Notes: generated by a model not told the origin, from the sequence alone. DNA of 46,608 bases from Thermomicrobiales bacterium (GCA_023957115.1 JAMLHN010000031.1:1-46608); one strand, 5' to 3'; shown: positions 7,340 to 17,812, counted from the stretch's first letter. Numbers and translations are program-made.

Positions 7340-8344
7340 ATGCCATCTTCGCAACCCGTCGTCTTTGCCCAGGGTCTGGAGAAGCGTTTTGGGGAAACGC
7401 GGGCGCTCCGTGGACTCGATCTCGCATTGGAGCAAGGACAGATTCTGGGCGTTCTCGGCCCAAATGGCGCCGGCAAGACCACCGCTGTCCGTATTCTCAC
7501 CACGCTTGCGCTGCCGGATGCCGGTACCGCCCAGGTGGCAGGATTCGATGTCGTGCAACACCCCCAGGAGGTGCGCCTGCGCATCGGCGTGACCGGGCAG
7601 TATGCCGCGGTCGATGAGCTATTGACTGGCCGCGAGAACCTGGAGATGATCGGCCAGTTGGCGCGCTTGTCGAAATCGGATGCGGCCACCCGCGCGACCG
7701 AGCTCTTGGAACGCCTCGACCTGGTCGATGCCGCCGACCGCGTCAGCAAAGGCTATTCGGGCGGTATGCGCCGGCGGCTCGACCTGGCCGCCAGTCTGAT
7801 GGCCCGGCCACCCATCATCTTTCTGGACGAACCGACCACCGGCCTCGATCCCCGCAGCCGTATGCAGATGTGGGAACTGATCGAGGATCTGGTGCACAGC
7901 GGCGCATCCATTCTGTTGACCACGCAATACCTCGAGGAAGCGGATCGGCTGGCGGATGACATCGTGATCATCGACCACGGGCTCGCGATCGCGCGGGGGA
8001 CGGCTGACGAGCTGAAAGAGCAGGCCGGCGGCCAGCGGCTCGAAGTCGTGCTGACCCATCCCGAGCACCTGGAACGGGCATCGACCATCGTCCAGGGGTT
8101 TGGTGAAGGTGAGGTTCAGCTCGACCCGCGCCGCAGCCGGTTGATGACGCCGGTTTCGGCCACCGACGGTCTGCTGGCGCAGGTGGTGCTGGCGCTCGAT
8201 GGAGAAGGGATCGCGGTTACCGATCTGGGGGTGCGTAAACCCACCCTGGACGATGTCTTCCTCCAGTTGACCGGGCGCGAACTGTCGCTCGAAGAATCGA
8301 CCGAAACGGACGTCGTCGATGTGAAGGAGCTTTCGACCGTATGA
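7340..8344 (+). CDS. DrrA-like ABC exporter ATP-binding subunit
   Basis: 334 residues. Walker A GPNGAGKTT at 40-48, signature YSGGM at 139-143, Walker B IIFLDEPTTGLD at 159-170, then the C-terminal extension that marks the daunorubicin-resistance DrrA subgroup (KPTLDDVFLQLTGRE). GGAGG precedes the ATG. The gene overlaps the permease gene by four bases, giving a coupled two-gene exporter. The substrate is unknown; multidrug or lipid-like compounds are typical of the group. Confidence 0.9.
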   Translation: MPSSQPVVFAQGLEKRFGETRALRGLDLALEQGQILGVLGPNGAGKTTAVRILTTLALPDAGTAQVAGFDVVQHPQEVRLRIGVTGQYAAVDELLTGRENLEMIGQLARLSKSDAATRATELLERLDLVDAADRVSKGYSGGMRRRLDLAASLMARPPIIFLDEPTTGLDPRSRMQMWELIEDLVHSGASILLTTQYLEEADRLADDIVIIDHGLAIARGTADELKEQAGGQRLEVVLTHPEHLERASTIVQGFGEGEVQLDPRRSRLMTPVSATDGLLAQVVLALDGEGIAVTDLGVRKPTLDDVFLQLTGRELSLEESTETDVVDVKELSTV

Positions 8345-9177
8345 GCACAGTTGTTTCGACGCCAGTGGCCGCCCAACCCGAGACCACATTCAGTGCAACC
8401 GGCGGTCTCCGGTGGGCCATCTCCGATACCTGGCAAATGGTCAAGCGCAATCTGCGCCATATTCCACGATCGCCCGAACTGTTGCTCGATGTGACGGTTC
8501 AACCAGTCATCTTCGTGCTGCTCTTCGTCTACATCTTCGGCGGCGCCATCACCACGCCGGGAATGTCGTATGTGAACTACCTGATGGCGGGCATCTTCGT
8601 GCAGACACTGATCTTCGCTTGTATGACCAGTGGAATCGGTCTCGCCTATGACCTGCAAAAGGGCTTGATCGACCGGTTCCGGTCGTTGCCGATGTCCCGC
8701 TCGGCCGTGGTAGCAGGGCGGACGATTACCGATCTGCTGCGCGGAGTCCTGGCCGTCGTCATCATGTTCGTGGTGGGCCTGGCGGTCGGATTCCGGCCGG
8801 AGGGCAACGCGCTCGATTGGATCGTCGGTCTGGGGATTCTGCTCCTCTTCGCGTTTGCGTTCTCCTGGATCGGGGTCACCATTGGCATGATGGTCGGCAC
8901 CCCGGAGGCAGTGCAGGCGGCGTTGTTCGTCTTCGTCTTTTCCGCTTACGTTTGCCAGTAGCGCCTTTGTGCCCGTGGAAACGATGCCATCGTGGCTCCG
9001 TGGGTTTGCCGAGAATCAACCGTTGACCAAAGTGATCGATATGCTGCGCGATATCTTCACCGGGCAAATCCTGGCATTCGAATCACGCCGTAGTATCGCT
9101 TTCAGTGGTCGTTGCTCCTGCTTGCGATCTTCTTCCCAATCGCCATCGCACTCTATGAAGAACGCACGACGGAGTAG
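8341..9177 (+). pseudogene. DrrB-like ABC-2 permease with two compensating frameshifts
   Basis: The first frame gives 206 residues of a DrrB-type ABC-2 permease and stops at 8961. Homologous sequence continues in the next frame as PLTFASSAFVPVETMPSW from about 8942, consistent with one extra T in the TTTT at 8938-8941. A second shift near 9103 returns to the first frame and yields the final helix and the end LYEERTTE at 9177. Two single-base changes that cancel, one in a homopolymer, suggest sequencing or assembly error; a recent real inactivation cannot be excluded. Confidence 0.8.
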
Positions 9178-9200
9178 GGCGTCCTTTTCTCTTAGCAAAA

Positions 9201-9232
9201 CAACGGCGACCCGGGTACCCGGGTCGCCGTTG
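9201..9232. terminator. Bidirectional terminator, 32-bp perfect palindrome
   Basis: The palindrome lies between the convergent drrB and DUF1269 genes. It is preceded by GCAAAA on the plus strand, so transcripts from the minus strand see a short U-run after the hairpin. Confidence 0.75.
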
Positions 9233-9258
9233 CGCGAATTTCGGTTTTGGAGGGAAGG

Positions 9259-9795
9259 TTACTTCTGCCCTTCGGCAGCCTTGATTTCGGCGGTCAGCTC
9301 GTCGGCGGCCTGGTCGGTCAGTCGCGAGACGTACTTGTTCTCGGTCTTGATCAACTTGCCAATCTGGTCGGCATAGTTGGCCGCGTAGACAACCACCAGA
9401 CCCGCCTCGCCATTGTCCAGCGCGTCACCCAGCTCCTTGAGCTCGCCCCGACTGATACCGGAGAGATAGTGGCCGGTGATGCTTCCCAGCACGGCCCCGC
9501 CCGCGCCGCCGGCAAGCAGCGCCGCGCCGATACCGATCGGTGGGAAAAGGGCCGCGACCAGCCCAACGGCAAGGCCGCCAGCAAGCCCAATCGCCGCACC
9601 GTGCTGGGCCCCGGCCTGATACGTTTCGTCGATCTTGACCTTGCCCTTGTCGTCCTTGGTCAGAACGGCCGCGTCGAAGATATGCGAGACGTGAATCTCG
9701 TCATAGATCGTCTTGATGGCGGCAAAGTCGGCACGCGCCTCGTCGACATTGGGATAGGACGCGGCAAGGAGATACAGGAAATCGGGATCGGACAA
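9259..9795 (-). CDS. DUF1269 family glycine-zipper protein
   Basis: 178 residues. A soluble N-terminal part (about 1-60) is followed by a long Gly/Ala-rich hydrophobic stretch (about 64-110, with repeated GxxxG spacing) and a charged C-terminal domain ending AAEGQK. This layout matches DUF1269 membrane-associated proteins, whose role is unknown. The central zipper probably inserts in or packs against the membrane. Confidence 0.75.
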   Translation of the reverse strand: MSDPDFLYLLAASYPNVDEARADFAAIKTIYDEIHVSHIFDAAVLTKDDKGKVKIDETYQAGAQHGAAIGLAGGLAVGLVAALFPPIGIGAALLAGGAGGAVLGSITGHYLSGISRGELKELGDALDNGEAGLVVVYAANYADQIGKLIKTENKYVSRLTDQAADELTAEIKAAEGQK

Positions 9796-9967
9796 GACAG
9801 CTTCTCCTCATGTTCGATGCTCGCAAAGGTTCGTCACGCCAATACTACCAATTGCTTCGATGACCGGCCCAATCTCAAAAAAGGGGATTCTCCACATCCT
9901 GCGGTAGCCGAGCCGGCGGCGAAGCTCCGCCTCCAAATCGTGGGCCTGCGTTCTTCGGTGGAATCGG

Positions 9968-10729
<762 letters not shown>

Positions 10730-11099
10730 CGAATGCTCCTGCGGTTCGTGGGTCAGCAATTGGGTCGACATGCTGCACATTCTTGATGAGATGTCTGGTG
10801 TTGCGCAAGCCGATGAGCGGTGAGCGGCGTCAAAATCTCACCGGCATCGCACCTCCACACTCCCGTCATCCTCCCCTGATATGGGGGTTGACGAACGTCG
10901 GGAACGGTCATACCCTCAGCAGCAGAATTGCGTGCAGCACCGTGGGCAAATGCGCAGCGGGGCGGCCGGGGACGGCACGGCAGGCGGAACAGGTGGTACC
11001 GCGCCAGATCTGACCATCCCTCCGGCACATCACGTCACGATTCCACGCGCAGTTCCTTCTTCGACCGTTCGCGTTCATGTACTAACAGGAGAAGAACCG
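10730..11099. other. Divergent intergenic region
   Basis: 370 bases between divergent genes. It holds a possible promoter for the downstream secreted propeller: TTGACG at 10888-10893, a 17-base spacer and TACCCT at 10911-10916. No small ORF or RNA is convincing. Confidence 0.4.
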
Positions 11100-12338
11100 A
11101 TGTCACGATTTCGTAAAAGTCTGGGGCTGGTTGCCGCCGGCGCCCTCGTTGCCGGAGGGATGCTGGGGGCATCGCTCGGGACCACGGTAGCCCAGGATCC
11201 GTCACCCGTTGCGGATGGGACACCGGTCATGGAGGGAGCGCCAGCGCTTCCCGCCGGATGCACCGTGGCCGCCAGCGGGCTCGACAACCCGCGTTTCGTT
11301 GCGGTCAGTGACGGCATCGTCTATGTCAGCGTGGCCGGATCTGCCGGTGACGAGGCAATCTTTGCAACGGCAGGAGAGGGCACCCCGGCGCCGGCCGACC
11401 CGGTCACGATGTATGGCCCCTCCGGGGCGGTCATCGCGGTCAATGCCGACGGTACGGTGAGCACCGTTGCCGGTGACCTCCCATCGTTCACCTTTGGCAC
11501 CGAGGTCGTCGGGCCGGCCGGACTCGATGTGGCCAATGGCGTGCTCTATGTCGCCACCGGCGGCGTTGGACCGGCCACGGGCACGGTTCCGCCCCTCGAA
11601 GGACGGGCGGCCGTCTGGTCGATCGATCTCGTCTCCGGTGAGGGCACGATCGTGGCCGATCTGGAAGCATATGAGATGGACAACAACCCCGATCCGCACA
11701 TGATCGACGCCGATCCGTATGGACTGGTCGTTGGCACCGATGGCATGGTCTATGTGGCCGATGCCGGCGGCAATGACATTCTCAAAGTTGACCCCACCAC
11801 TGGTGAGGTCTCGACGCTGGCTGTGATCCCGGGACTGCCCGGACAGGCGGAGAACCCAACCCGCGGCGGCGCGTTGGAAATCGACCCGGTTCCGACCGGT
11901 CTCGCCTTGGCGCCGGACGGTGGTCTCTATGTCAGCACGCTGTCGGGTGGTCCGTTCATTCCGGGAACCGCGGCGCTGCTGCACGTGGCCATGGATGGCA
12001 CCGTCACCACGGTGGCCTCTGGACTGACGATGCTCGGTGATGTCACGGTCGGACCTGACGGCGCCATCTACGTGGTGACGATGTCCGACAACTTCATCGA
12101 TCCGGCCGGTCCGGCTCCTGGATCGATCGTCCGCGTCAATGAGGACGGCACCAGCACCCCGGTGATCAGCGGTATTCCGTTCCCGAACAGCATTGCGTTC
12201 GATGCCGATGGCAATGCCTACATCACCGCCATGGTGTCGGTTCCGGCCGGGACACCCGCATCCGGCATGGTGCTGAAGTGCGATGCCGCCGCGTTTGCCG
12301 CGGCGGTTGCCTCCCCGGAGGCAACGCCGGCCGGCTGA
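11100..12338 (+). CDS. Secreted ScyD/ScyE-like beta-propeller protein
   Basis: 412 residues from ATG 11100, which has AGGAGAA upstream. A signal peptide (basic SRFRKS, then Ala/Gly-rich core) ends near TVAQ. The mature start QDPSPVADGTPV is followed by a propeller with repeated blades such as GPAGLDVANGVLYVATGG, PYGLVVGTDGMVYVADAGGNDILKVD and DVTVGPDGAIYVVTMSDN. This repeat pattern matches ScyD/ScyE-family and NHL-type secreted propellers. The tail ends SPEATPAG. Secreted binding or lyase-like activity is possible; no catalytic residues can be assigned. Confidence 0.8.
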   Translation: MSRFRKSLGLVAAGALVAGGMLGASLGTTVAQDPSPVADGTPVMEGAPALPAGCTVAASGLDNPRFVAVSDGIVYVSVAGSAGDEAIFATAGEGTPAPADPVTMYGPSGAVIAVNADGTVSTVAGDLPSFTFGTEVVGPAGLDVANGVLYVATGGVGPATGTVPPLEGRAAVWSIDLVSGEGTIVADLEAYEMDNNPDPHMIDADPYGLVVGTDGMVYVADAGGNDILKVDPTTGEVSTLAVIPGLPGQAENPTRGGALEIDPVPTGLALAPDGGLYVSTLSGGPFIPGTAALLHVAMDGTVTTVASGLTMLGDVTVGPDGAIYVVTMSDNFIDPAGPAPGSIVRVNEDGTSTPVISGIPFPNSIAFDADGNAYITAMVSVPAGTPASGMVLKCDAAAFAAAVASPEATPAG

Positions 12339-12365
12339 TCGGAGACGATCGCGGAACTGGCGGAT

Positions 12366-12389
12366 GGGCGCGGCCTGCGGGTCGCGCCC
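12366..12389 (+). terminator. Hairpin after the ScyD/ScyE-like gene
   Basis: GGGCGCG at 12366-12372 pairs with CGCGCCC at 12383-12389, followed by GTTTCGTT. It lies 28 bases past the stop. Confidence 0.6.
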
Positions 12390-12584
12390 GTTTCGTTCCG
12401 ACCTCCGTCCTTCGCCACCGTCGTGCCGCTGACTGAACTGCCGGCGCCGGCGCGTTCGGCGATGCTGGTTCGGCCGGCCGGGAACGGATATGTTCTGTTG
12501 CACTGGGCAGAGCTCGGCCCGGGACGCCGTGCGCTCCCGTGCGTTTGCGGTACGGTATCGGGTATCGTCTGCATGGAGGAGGGT

Positions 12585-13088
12585 ATGCAAACGAACGATG
12601 CTCCCGCAGCGCAGCTGGTCCGGGCATTCATCACCGCGGCAGATCGTCTGGCCACCCGCGCCAGCCAGGTACCGTGGGATCTCTTTATCGAGTCGGAGCA
12701 GCGGACAGTCGGGCAGCTGATCGACCATGTCGCATGGGCGTGGGAAGTCGAAAGCTCGGCCTTTCGGGCAATTGCGACCGGAGCGATCACTAATACCGGC
12801 TGGACCCAGGAATGGCTCGACGCCCAGAACGCCGAGCAGGCCGAGCGGAGCGCCAAACGCTCGCAACGGGAGATCAAACGACGCTATCGCGAATCGGCGA
12901 ATCTGGCGCTTGCCTTCATCAAGAGCCTGTCACCGACCGACCTGGAACACACCGGCACCCACCTGCCCGGCGAGCCGGAACGGACGGTTGCCGAGTGGGT
13001 CGAGGTCTGCCTGATCGGACATCCGCTGGAACATCTGGCGCAGATCGAAGCCGCGGCGGCGAGTGCGGAACGCGGATCGGGGAGCTAG
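12585..13088 (+). CDS. DinB superfamily protein
   Basis: 167 residues from the ATG at 12585; GGAGGAGGG sits directly upstream at the right distance, better than the ATG four codons earlier. The helical layout with TVGQLIDHVAWAWEVE near residue 43 and EWVEVCLIGHPLEHLAQIE near the end fits the DinB/YfiT four-helix fold. The His in the first motif and the two His in the last (HPLEH) are in the usual metal-ligand places. Activity, possibly thiol transfer as in related enzymes, is not predictable. The TAG stop falls in a short heptamer run (GGGAGCTAG). Confidence 0.75.
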   Translation: MQTNDAPAAQLVRAFITAADRLATRASQVPWDLFIESEQRTVGQLIDHVAWAWEVESSAFRAIATGAITNTGWTQEWLDAQNAEQAERSAKRSQREIKRRYRESANLALAFIKSLSPTDLEHTGTHLPGEPERTVAEWVEVCLIGHPLEHLAQIEAAAASAERGSGS

Positions 13089-13226
13089 GACGTGTTCGAA
13101 ATGGTCCTGCGTCCTGGGCCCTGAGACCTGCGACGATCTGGGCGGCCGCTGCCGGGGCGTGACCGGACGATTCCGGTTCAATCCAGCACCGACGGGCGCA
13201 CGTCGTCGAGGTTTCAAACACGCCCC
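13088..13226. mobile_element. MITE-like element, copy 2, containing heptamers
   Basis: About 139 bp. Left end GGACGTGTTCGAAAT, right end TTTCAAACACGCCCC, imperfect inverted repeats. Its right third matches copy 1 (6415-6536). Inside, at 13104-13131, are four 7-base units (GTCCTGC, GTCCTGG, GCCCTGA, GACCTGC). No ORF. Confidence 0.55.
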
Positions 13227-13511
13227 GGGACGTAGCTGAAACGCGGTCCGGAGTCCGGGTAACAATAGAGGGATGTCATCCCCGTGTCCGTTCCGCACAT
13301 CCTGTGCCGGCGACTGTCGCGTTTGACATACCCAAGTTATCAAGACAGGGACGTCCTGAGCTACGACCCGGTGGGGATACGTCCAGCGTGCAACACGCTT
13401 CGTTCTGCCTGCCGCATGTCGCCTGCTGCGTGCGCCGAAACGCCCCCATCCCGGTGAGGGGACGAGGACGTTCGGGGCTCCGCTGGGATGGAGCCGGAGA
13501 GAAGAGGGTGG
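13227..13511. other. Spacer between the MITE-like element and the propeller gene
   Basis: Holds two 7-base units (GTCCGGA, GTCCGGG) at 13246-13259 and, next to the propeller stop, a 6-bp hairpin at 13476-13495 that may terminate the minus-strand operon. Otherwise no feature is seen. Confidence 0.45.
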
Positions 13512-16361
13512 CTAGCCCTGCTGGCTGAAGGGTATGCCGCCGAATGCGACGAGGGTGCCGTCGGCCAGCGTGGCAAAGCTGCCGATGGCGCCGGCCTCGC
13601 CGGACGGGGTTGTTGCGAGAACGGGTCCGCCGAGTGGGGTGGGCGCGCCATCGATGGCCCCGTTGCCCCGATTCGGACTGACGAGCAGACCGTCGCTGGT
13701 GACCGCGTAGAGTGGGCCGCTGCCGATCGGGAATTTGGAGAAGAGCGCGGTGAACCCACCGGCAGCCGTCGTGCGAATCCAGACGATCTCACCGGTGTCG
13801 GCCTGGAGCGCGAAGAGACGCTGTCCGCCACCTTCCGGAACCACTTCGCCGGTGCTGGTCCAGTTGTAATGGTTGAAACTCTCGCCATCGACGATCGGCG
13901 TGCCGTCGGTGGGCACGTTCTTGCCGGTGAGCAACTGGTTCGCGGTCACGACCACCAACGTTTCGTCGGTGTTCACCGGTTGCACCAGCGGTCCCTGCAT
14001 TGCGTTGTCCCAGATGCGCTCGCCGGTTGCCGCCAGGATGCCGGTGACGATCTGGTCGAACGAGCCATCGGCCGTTGCCTCGCCCTGGGCGCTGACGACC
14101 ACGAAGACCTCGGTCTGGTCCCATGCGGCATTGCCCTGGCGGACGATGCGTGTGTTGGTTCCATCGAATCCCGGGACCGACCAGAGCACGTCGCCGAGCT
14201 CCTTGCCGATTGCGTGCAGGGTGCCTTCGGCGTCGACCATGACGATGGTGGTTCGGGTCACCGCCGGAATCGGCATACCGAGCTCATTGCTTTGCGGACC
14301 GCTTGCCTCGCCCGGAGTCGTTTCCCAGAGAACCGTTCCGTCCTGCGGCAGAAGCGCGGTCATCGTGCCGGACTCATCCCAGGCGTAGAGCGTGTCGGCA
14401 TCGTAGACGAACGAGACGATCGGGTTGGCAAAGGCATGCTGCCAGGCGAGTGTCCCGCCGGCGCCGTCGATGGCGATCAGCCGGTTCTCCGTATCGACCG
14501 CAAAGATGTTGCCGCTGCCGGTCCAGGTCTGAGCGGGATCGTATGGATCGGGACCGGGATCGGCCACGAGCTGATCGGTGCTCCAGTCGAAGGGGAGTGT
14601 CCAGGCCGGCTGTCCGGTGAGCGCGTAGGTGGCCTCGATCTGGGGACCAGCGCCGGTATCGATCAAGCGGTAGACGAGCCCATTGCCGTAGGCCATCCCG
14701 CCGAGATCGACGAGCTGCCCGTCGAGCGGCATCGACCAGTCGAGATTGCCACCGCCGAGGTTGACCGGTTGCGGCTCGGCATTGACAAGCTCTGGGGCAA
14801 GTGCCGTAAGCGTGCCATTGTCGACCGACGCATAGACTGCCGTCTCATCGGCGACGATCTGGTTTGGCAATGCACCGGGTAGATTGACGACCCCCTGCAC
14901 CAACGGGTTCTCGGTGGTGAAGAAATTCAGCTGGCCGGTTTCCGAGATGGCGATCGGGCCAGCTGGACCGCTGGCAAGCGCGGTGTAGGGAGACGATCCC
15001 TTGTCGGCGACCCATCCGTGTCCGGTGCCGGTCGACTCGTCCATCTCGAAATACATCTGGCCGGTTTCGAGATCGAACCCGTAGATTTGCGGACTGGTTT
15101 GCTCCGGATACTCGAAGTCATCGTTGACGGCGCTGTACGCCATGCCGCCGTTGTCAGCCAAAACGAACACGAGAGCATCGCTCACGGCGATCCCGGTTAC
15201 GGTGGCGTTGTAGTCGGTTTCCCAGAGGGTTGAGCCGTCCGCTGGATCGACCAGCATGAGTTTGCGGGCCCAGGGTTGCTCGGTTTCCAGACGCGGCGCG
15301 CCCGCGATGGCAACCATTCCGTCTGGCCCGGATTCTATGACAACCGTAGCCGGGTTGAATTCGCCGATCGATCCAGTTGCATTCCCTGCATTATCGAAGA
15401 ACGTGATCATGCTCGTCGCGGTGACCGCGGCGACGCCATTCGCGGTCACGACCGGAGGTTGGGAGGTTGGGCTCGTACCTTCAGGCAACGTAAGGCCAGC
15501 ATCGGCCGCCCAGCCGAGGTCACCTGTTTGGGCGTCTAGAGCAGCAATGACCGAGATACCATCCCAAACGTAAACCGTGCTCTCAGCAGTAGAGAGCGAC
15601 ATTGGCATCGAGTCTGTGAGGGGTTCAGCCGTCCACGACACGTCGCCGGAGATGCTTTCGAGTGCGGTTACTGTGTTATTGCTCAGAAATGCGACAGTCG
15701 TCGATCCGGCAGCGATACTGCTCCCCGACCATTCCTGTTCGGAGCGCCAGGTTTCGGTGCCGGTGGCGGTATCGACCGCCTGGACACCGGTGAACGCGTC
15801 GGAGCGGATCAGGCGGTAGAGGGCGCCATCGGCCAGCGCGGTCGCGCCGATTTCGACGTTCTCCCCCTCGAATGGCAGCGTCCAGAGGACCGAGCTGGTG
15901 TCGGTCGTTGGACTGGCGAGCGCCGCCGGGGTGGCATCGAGCTGCGCAATAGCGGCCGGGATGGCCGTCGGCGCGTCGTTGCCGCCACGGGAGCCGAAAA
16001 GCCCCGCACTCTGCGCCGCCACGAGCGCACCGACCAGAATGACGGCCAGGGCCGCCGCGGCCAGCTGCATATAGCGACGGATCGATGCGGCCGGGCGAAT
16101 TGGCTCCGGACGTGGCCGGGGAAGCGCGCGGATCGGACCGGCGCTGACAGCCGGTTCCGGCGCAGCGCCGAAGAGCAGCCGGCGGACGCGCACTTCTGCG
16201 CCACCGTCCGGCGAGATGATCGATTGCAGTTGCATGACGAATTCCTCGTCGGGAGATCCCGCCGGTCTGGATACACCATTGGTGTGAGGTCCAAGGACCA
16301 CCGCATCCCAAAAGGCATCCAGCCGGTCGGCATCTCGCCGGTCATTCGATTCAGGGTTCAT
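13512..16361 (-). CDS. Membrane-anchored PQQ-type beta-propeller coupled to a sigma factor
   Basis: 949 residues. Residues 1-97 are cytoplasmic, polar and begin with a short helical segment; one membrane helix spans about 98-120; then a DATPAALASPTTDT linker leads to a long extracytoplasmic region. That region has many blades of the PQQ type (for example GGTLAWQHAFANPIVSF and ALDAQTGDLGWAAD), enough for two propellers. The ATG overlaps the sigma-factor stop by four bases. Position and topology suggest an anti-sigma factor or sensor that holds the sigma factor until the propeller binds something; no canonical zinc anti-sigma motif is visible. Confidence 0.8.
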   Translation of the reverse strand: MNPESNDRRDADRLDAFWDAVVLGPHTNGVSRPAGSPDEEFVMQLQSIISPDGGAEVRVRRLLFGAAPEPAVSAGPIRALPRPRPEPIRPAASIRRYMQLAAAALAVILVGALVAAQSAGLFGSRGGNDAPTAIPAAIAQLDATPAALASPTTDTSSVLWTLPFEGENVEIGATALADGALYRLIRSDAFTGVQAVDTATGTETWRSEQEWSGSSIAAGSTTVAFLSNNTVTALESISGDVSWTAEPLTDSMPMSLSTAESTVYVWDGISVIAALDAQTGDLGWAADAGLTLPEGTSPTSQPPVVTANGVAAVTATSMITFFDNAGNATGSIGEFNPATVVIESGPDGMVAIAGAPRLETEQPWARKLMLVDPADGSTLWETDYNATVTGIAVSDALVFVLADNGGMAYSAVNDDFEYPEQTSPQIYGFDLETGQMYFEMDESTGTGHGWVADKGSSPYTALASGPAGPIAISETGQLNFFTTENPLVQGVVNLPGALPNQIVADETAVYASVDNGTLTALAPELVNAEPQPVNLGGGNLDWSMPLDGQLVDLGGMAYGNGLVYRLIDTGAGPQIEATYALTGQPAWTLPFDWSTDQLVADPGPDPYDPAQTWTGSGNIFAVDTENRLIAIDGAGGTLAWQHAFANPIVSFVYDADTLYAWDESGTMTALLPQDGTVLWETTPGEASGPQSNELGMPIPAVTRTTIVMVDAEGTLHAIGKELGDVLWSVPGFDGTNTRIVRQGNAAWDQTEVFVVVSAQGEATADGSFDQIVTGILAATGERIWDNAMQGPLVQPVNTDETLVVVTANQLLTGKNVPTDGTPIVDGESFNHYNWTSTGEVVPEGGGQRLFALQADTGEIVWIRTTAAGGFTALFSKFPIGSGPLYAVTSDGLLVSPNRGNGAIDGAPTPLGGPVLATTPSGEAGAIGSFATLADGTLVAFGGIPFSQQG

Positions 16362-16966
16362 CGGTCGGTCTCCTGGAGTGAGGGATGGGGCGTCATGATG
16401 GTTCGAAGCCGTTGGACAGCGCGGAGCTGTAGCATCTTGACCGCGGCGTGGCTCTTGCCCAGCGACGCGGCAATCTCGGGACCGGTCAACCCGGCCAGTC
16501 GGAGCTCCACCACATCGCGCTGGTCCGTGCTGAGCTGCTCGATCGCCGTACGCAGCTCACGCGTGCGCTCACGTTCGATCGTTTGCTCCAGCGGGGTCGC
16601 CGCAGGATCGTGCAGCTCCAACGCGTCGTCCAGTGGTTGCTGATACCCACGTACGGCCTGACTGCGGTAATGGTTTGCCACCACGTTATGCGCGATGGTG
16701 AACAACCATGCCCGGGTAGCCTCCGGATTGGCCGGCGGCCAGGCGCTGAACGCCCGCGTAAAGATGAGCGCGGCGGCATCTTCCGCCTCGGCCGGGTCGG
16801 CAATGCGCAGCTGGCAGTAGCGCAGGATCGACCGGGCGTGCTCCTCATACAGATCGGCAAACGCCACGACCTGGGCCGACGGTTCCGCTTCTTGCTTCGT
16901 GGTGCGGTCCGATCGCCAGCGCAATGTTCCCGGCACCCTTTCGTTCCAAACCTGATTTGCCACCAT
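16358..16966 (-). CDS. ECF-type RNA polymerase sigma factor
   Basis: 202 residues. Region 2 is seen at about 36-100 (FADLYEEHARSILRYCQLRIADPAEAEDAAALIFTRAF in two stretches) and region 4 near the end (LSTDQRDVVELRLAGLTGPEIAASLGKSHAAVKML). It is the first gene of a two-gene operon with the membrane propeller. The HTH is intact. The target promoter may include its own, which is usual for ECF factors, but I could not spot a conserved element in the 130 bases upstream. Confidence 0.9.
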   Translation of the reverse strand: MVANQVWNERVPGTLRWRSDRTTKQEAEPSAQVVAFADLYEEHARSILRYCQLRIADPAEAEDAAALIFTRAFSAWPPANPEATRAWLFTIAHNVVANHYRSQAVRGYQQPLDDALELHDPAATPLEQTIERERTRELRTAIEQLSTDQRDVVELRLAGLTGPEIAASLGKSHAAVKMLQLRAVQRLRTIMTPHPSLQETDR

Positions 16967-17096
16967 TTCCCCGATACTCCTGTCGAGATTACCGGCGCCG
17001 GTATCTCACAGAAGAAGACACAGGGATGTTGGAGAAGTAACGCACCATCCGTTCGATTCATGATGGCACTGCAGCTCGATATGAGGTTCAGGTTCG

Positions 17097-17672
17097 ATGC
17101 CGGCTCGACCGCAATGCGATGACCAGACTCGGGTGACCGACCAATGTTGGACCATGGCATCGCCCGTCGGTCCGGTTGCCATGGCAGCCAGCCAGCACGG
17201 CATCACGTTCGTCGATCGATTGCCGGGCGAAGACGTGTTTGTCGCACGGTATCGAAGCCGGTTCGGGCGAGATGTGCAGTGGACGGCCAATCCTTCAGTC
17301 GAGCTTGTGGCAGCCATCGAACGTCTGTGGAACGGAGACGAGCACGCCCCTCCCTCGATCGATCTCTCAGGCTCGACTCCGTTCGACATCGCAGTCCTGC
17401 GGCTCGGACAGACGATACCGCGCGGACAGGTACGTTCCTATCGCTGGATCGCGCAGGCGCTCGGGAAGCCCACTGCCTCCCGGGCCGTAGGAGGCGCCGT
17501 AGCCAGAAACCCGGTTCCGCTCTTGATTCCCTGTCATCGGGTCGTGCGGGGAGACGGAGTGATCGCCAACTACCTTCTTGGCCACGACGCCAAGCGTGCG
17601 CTGCTTCGATTGGAAGGAGTCGATCTGGCGGCGCTGTCGAACAGGAGTTGGGAGTTGGGATTTAGGAGTTAG
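17097..17672 (+). CDS. ogt: Methylated-DNA--protein-cysteine methyltransferase
   Basis: 191 residues. The suicidal alkyl acceptor Cys146 lies in the motif IPCHRVV, preceded by the GQVRSYRWIAQALGKPTASRAVGGAVARNP helix-turn-helix region (in parts, about 110-139). The protein repairs O6-alkylguanine directly. The start could be later (ATG near 17154). The last ten residues, SWELGFRS, are encoded by a heptamer array, so the native C-terminus was probably shorter and has been extended by the repeat, which also provides the stop. Confidence 0.88.
   Translation: MPARPQCDDQTRVTDQCWTMASPVGPVAMAASQHGITFVDRLPGEDVFVARYRSRFGRDVQWTANPSVELVAAIERLWNGDEHAPPSIDLSGSTPFDIAVLRLGQTIPRGQVRSYRWIAQALGKPTASRAVGGAVARNPVPLLIPCHRVVRGDGVIANYLLGHDAKRALLRLEGVDLAALSNRSWELGFRS
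17644..17671 (+). repeat. Heptamer array, left arm
   Basis: Four exact 7-base units: GGAGTTG, GGAGTTG, GGATTTA, GGAGTTA. The same 28 bases recur at 40646-40673. It overlaps the last codons of the MGMT gene. Confidence 0.85.
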
Positions 17673-17812
17673 GGCGTGTTTGAAAAGGGGTCCGGAGCCC
17701 GGAGTCCGGGGGCCGGAGGAGACCGAAGCGGCGAGTTTCGGGGCCTCAACGGCACGAAGAGCCCGAAACGCGGTGCCCATCAAGCCGCATCGTGGGCTTT
17801 TCAGACACGGCC
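17672..17812. mobile_element. MITE-like element, copy 3
   Basis: 141 bp bounded by GGGCGTGTTTGAAAAG and CTTTTCAGACACGGCC (good inverted repeats) and flanked by TA on each side, a possible target duplication. The ends resemble those of IS5-group elements. Within it, 17690-17717 is a second heptamer family (GTCCGGA, GCCCGGA, GTCCGGG, GGCCGGA). No ORF. Confidence 0.65.

Noticed and set aside
11202..12866. A 554-codon open frame on the minus strand opposite the secreted propeller gene
   Set aside because: It is an antisense shadow of a high-GC gene: Arg/Gly/His-rich, no domain, and the plus-strand gene has a signal peptide, ribosome site and repeats.
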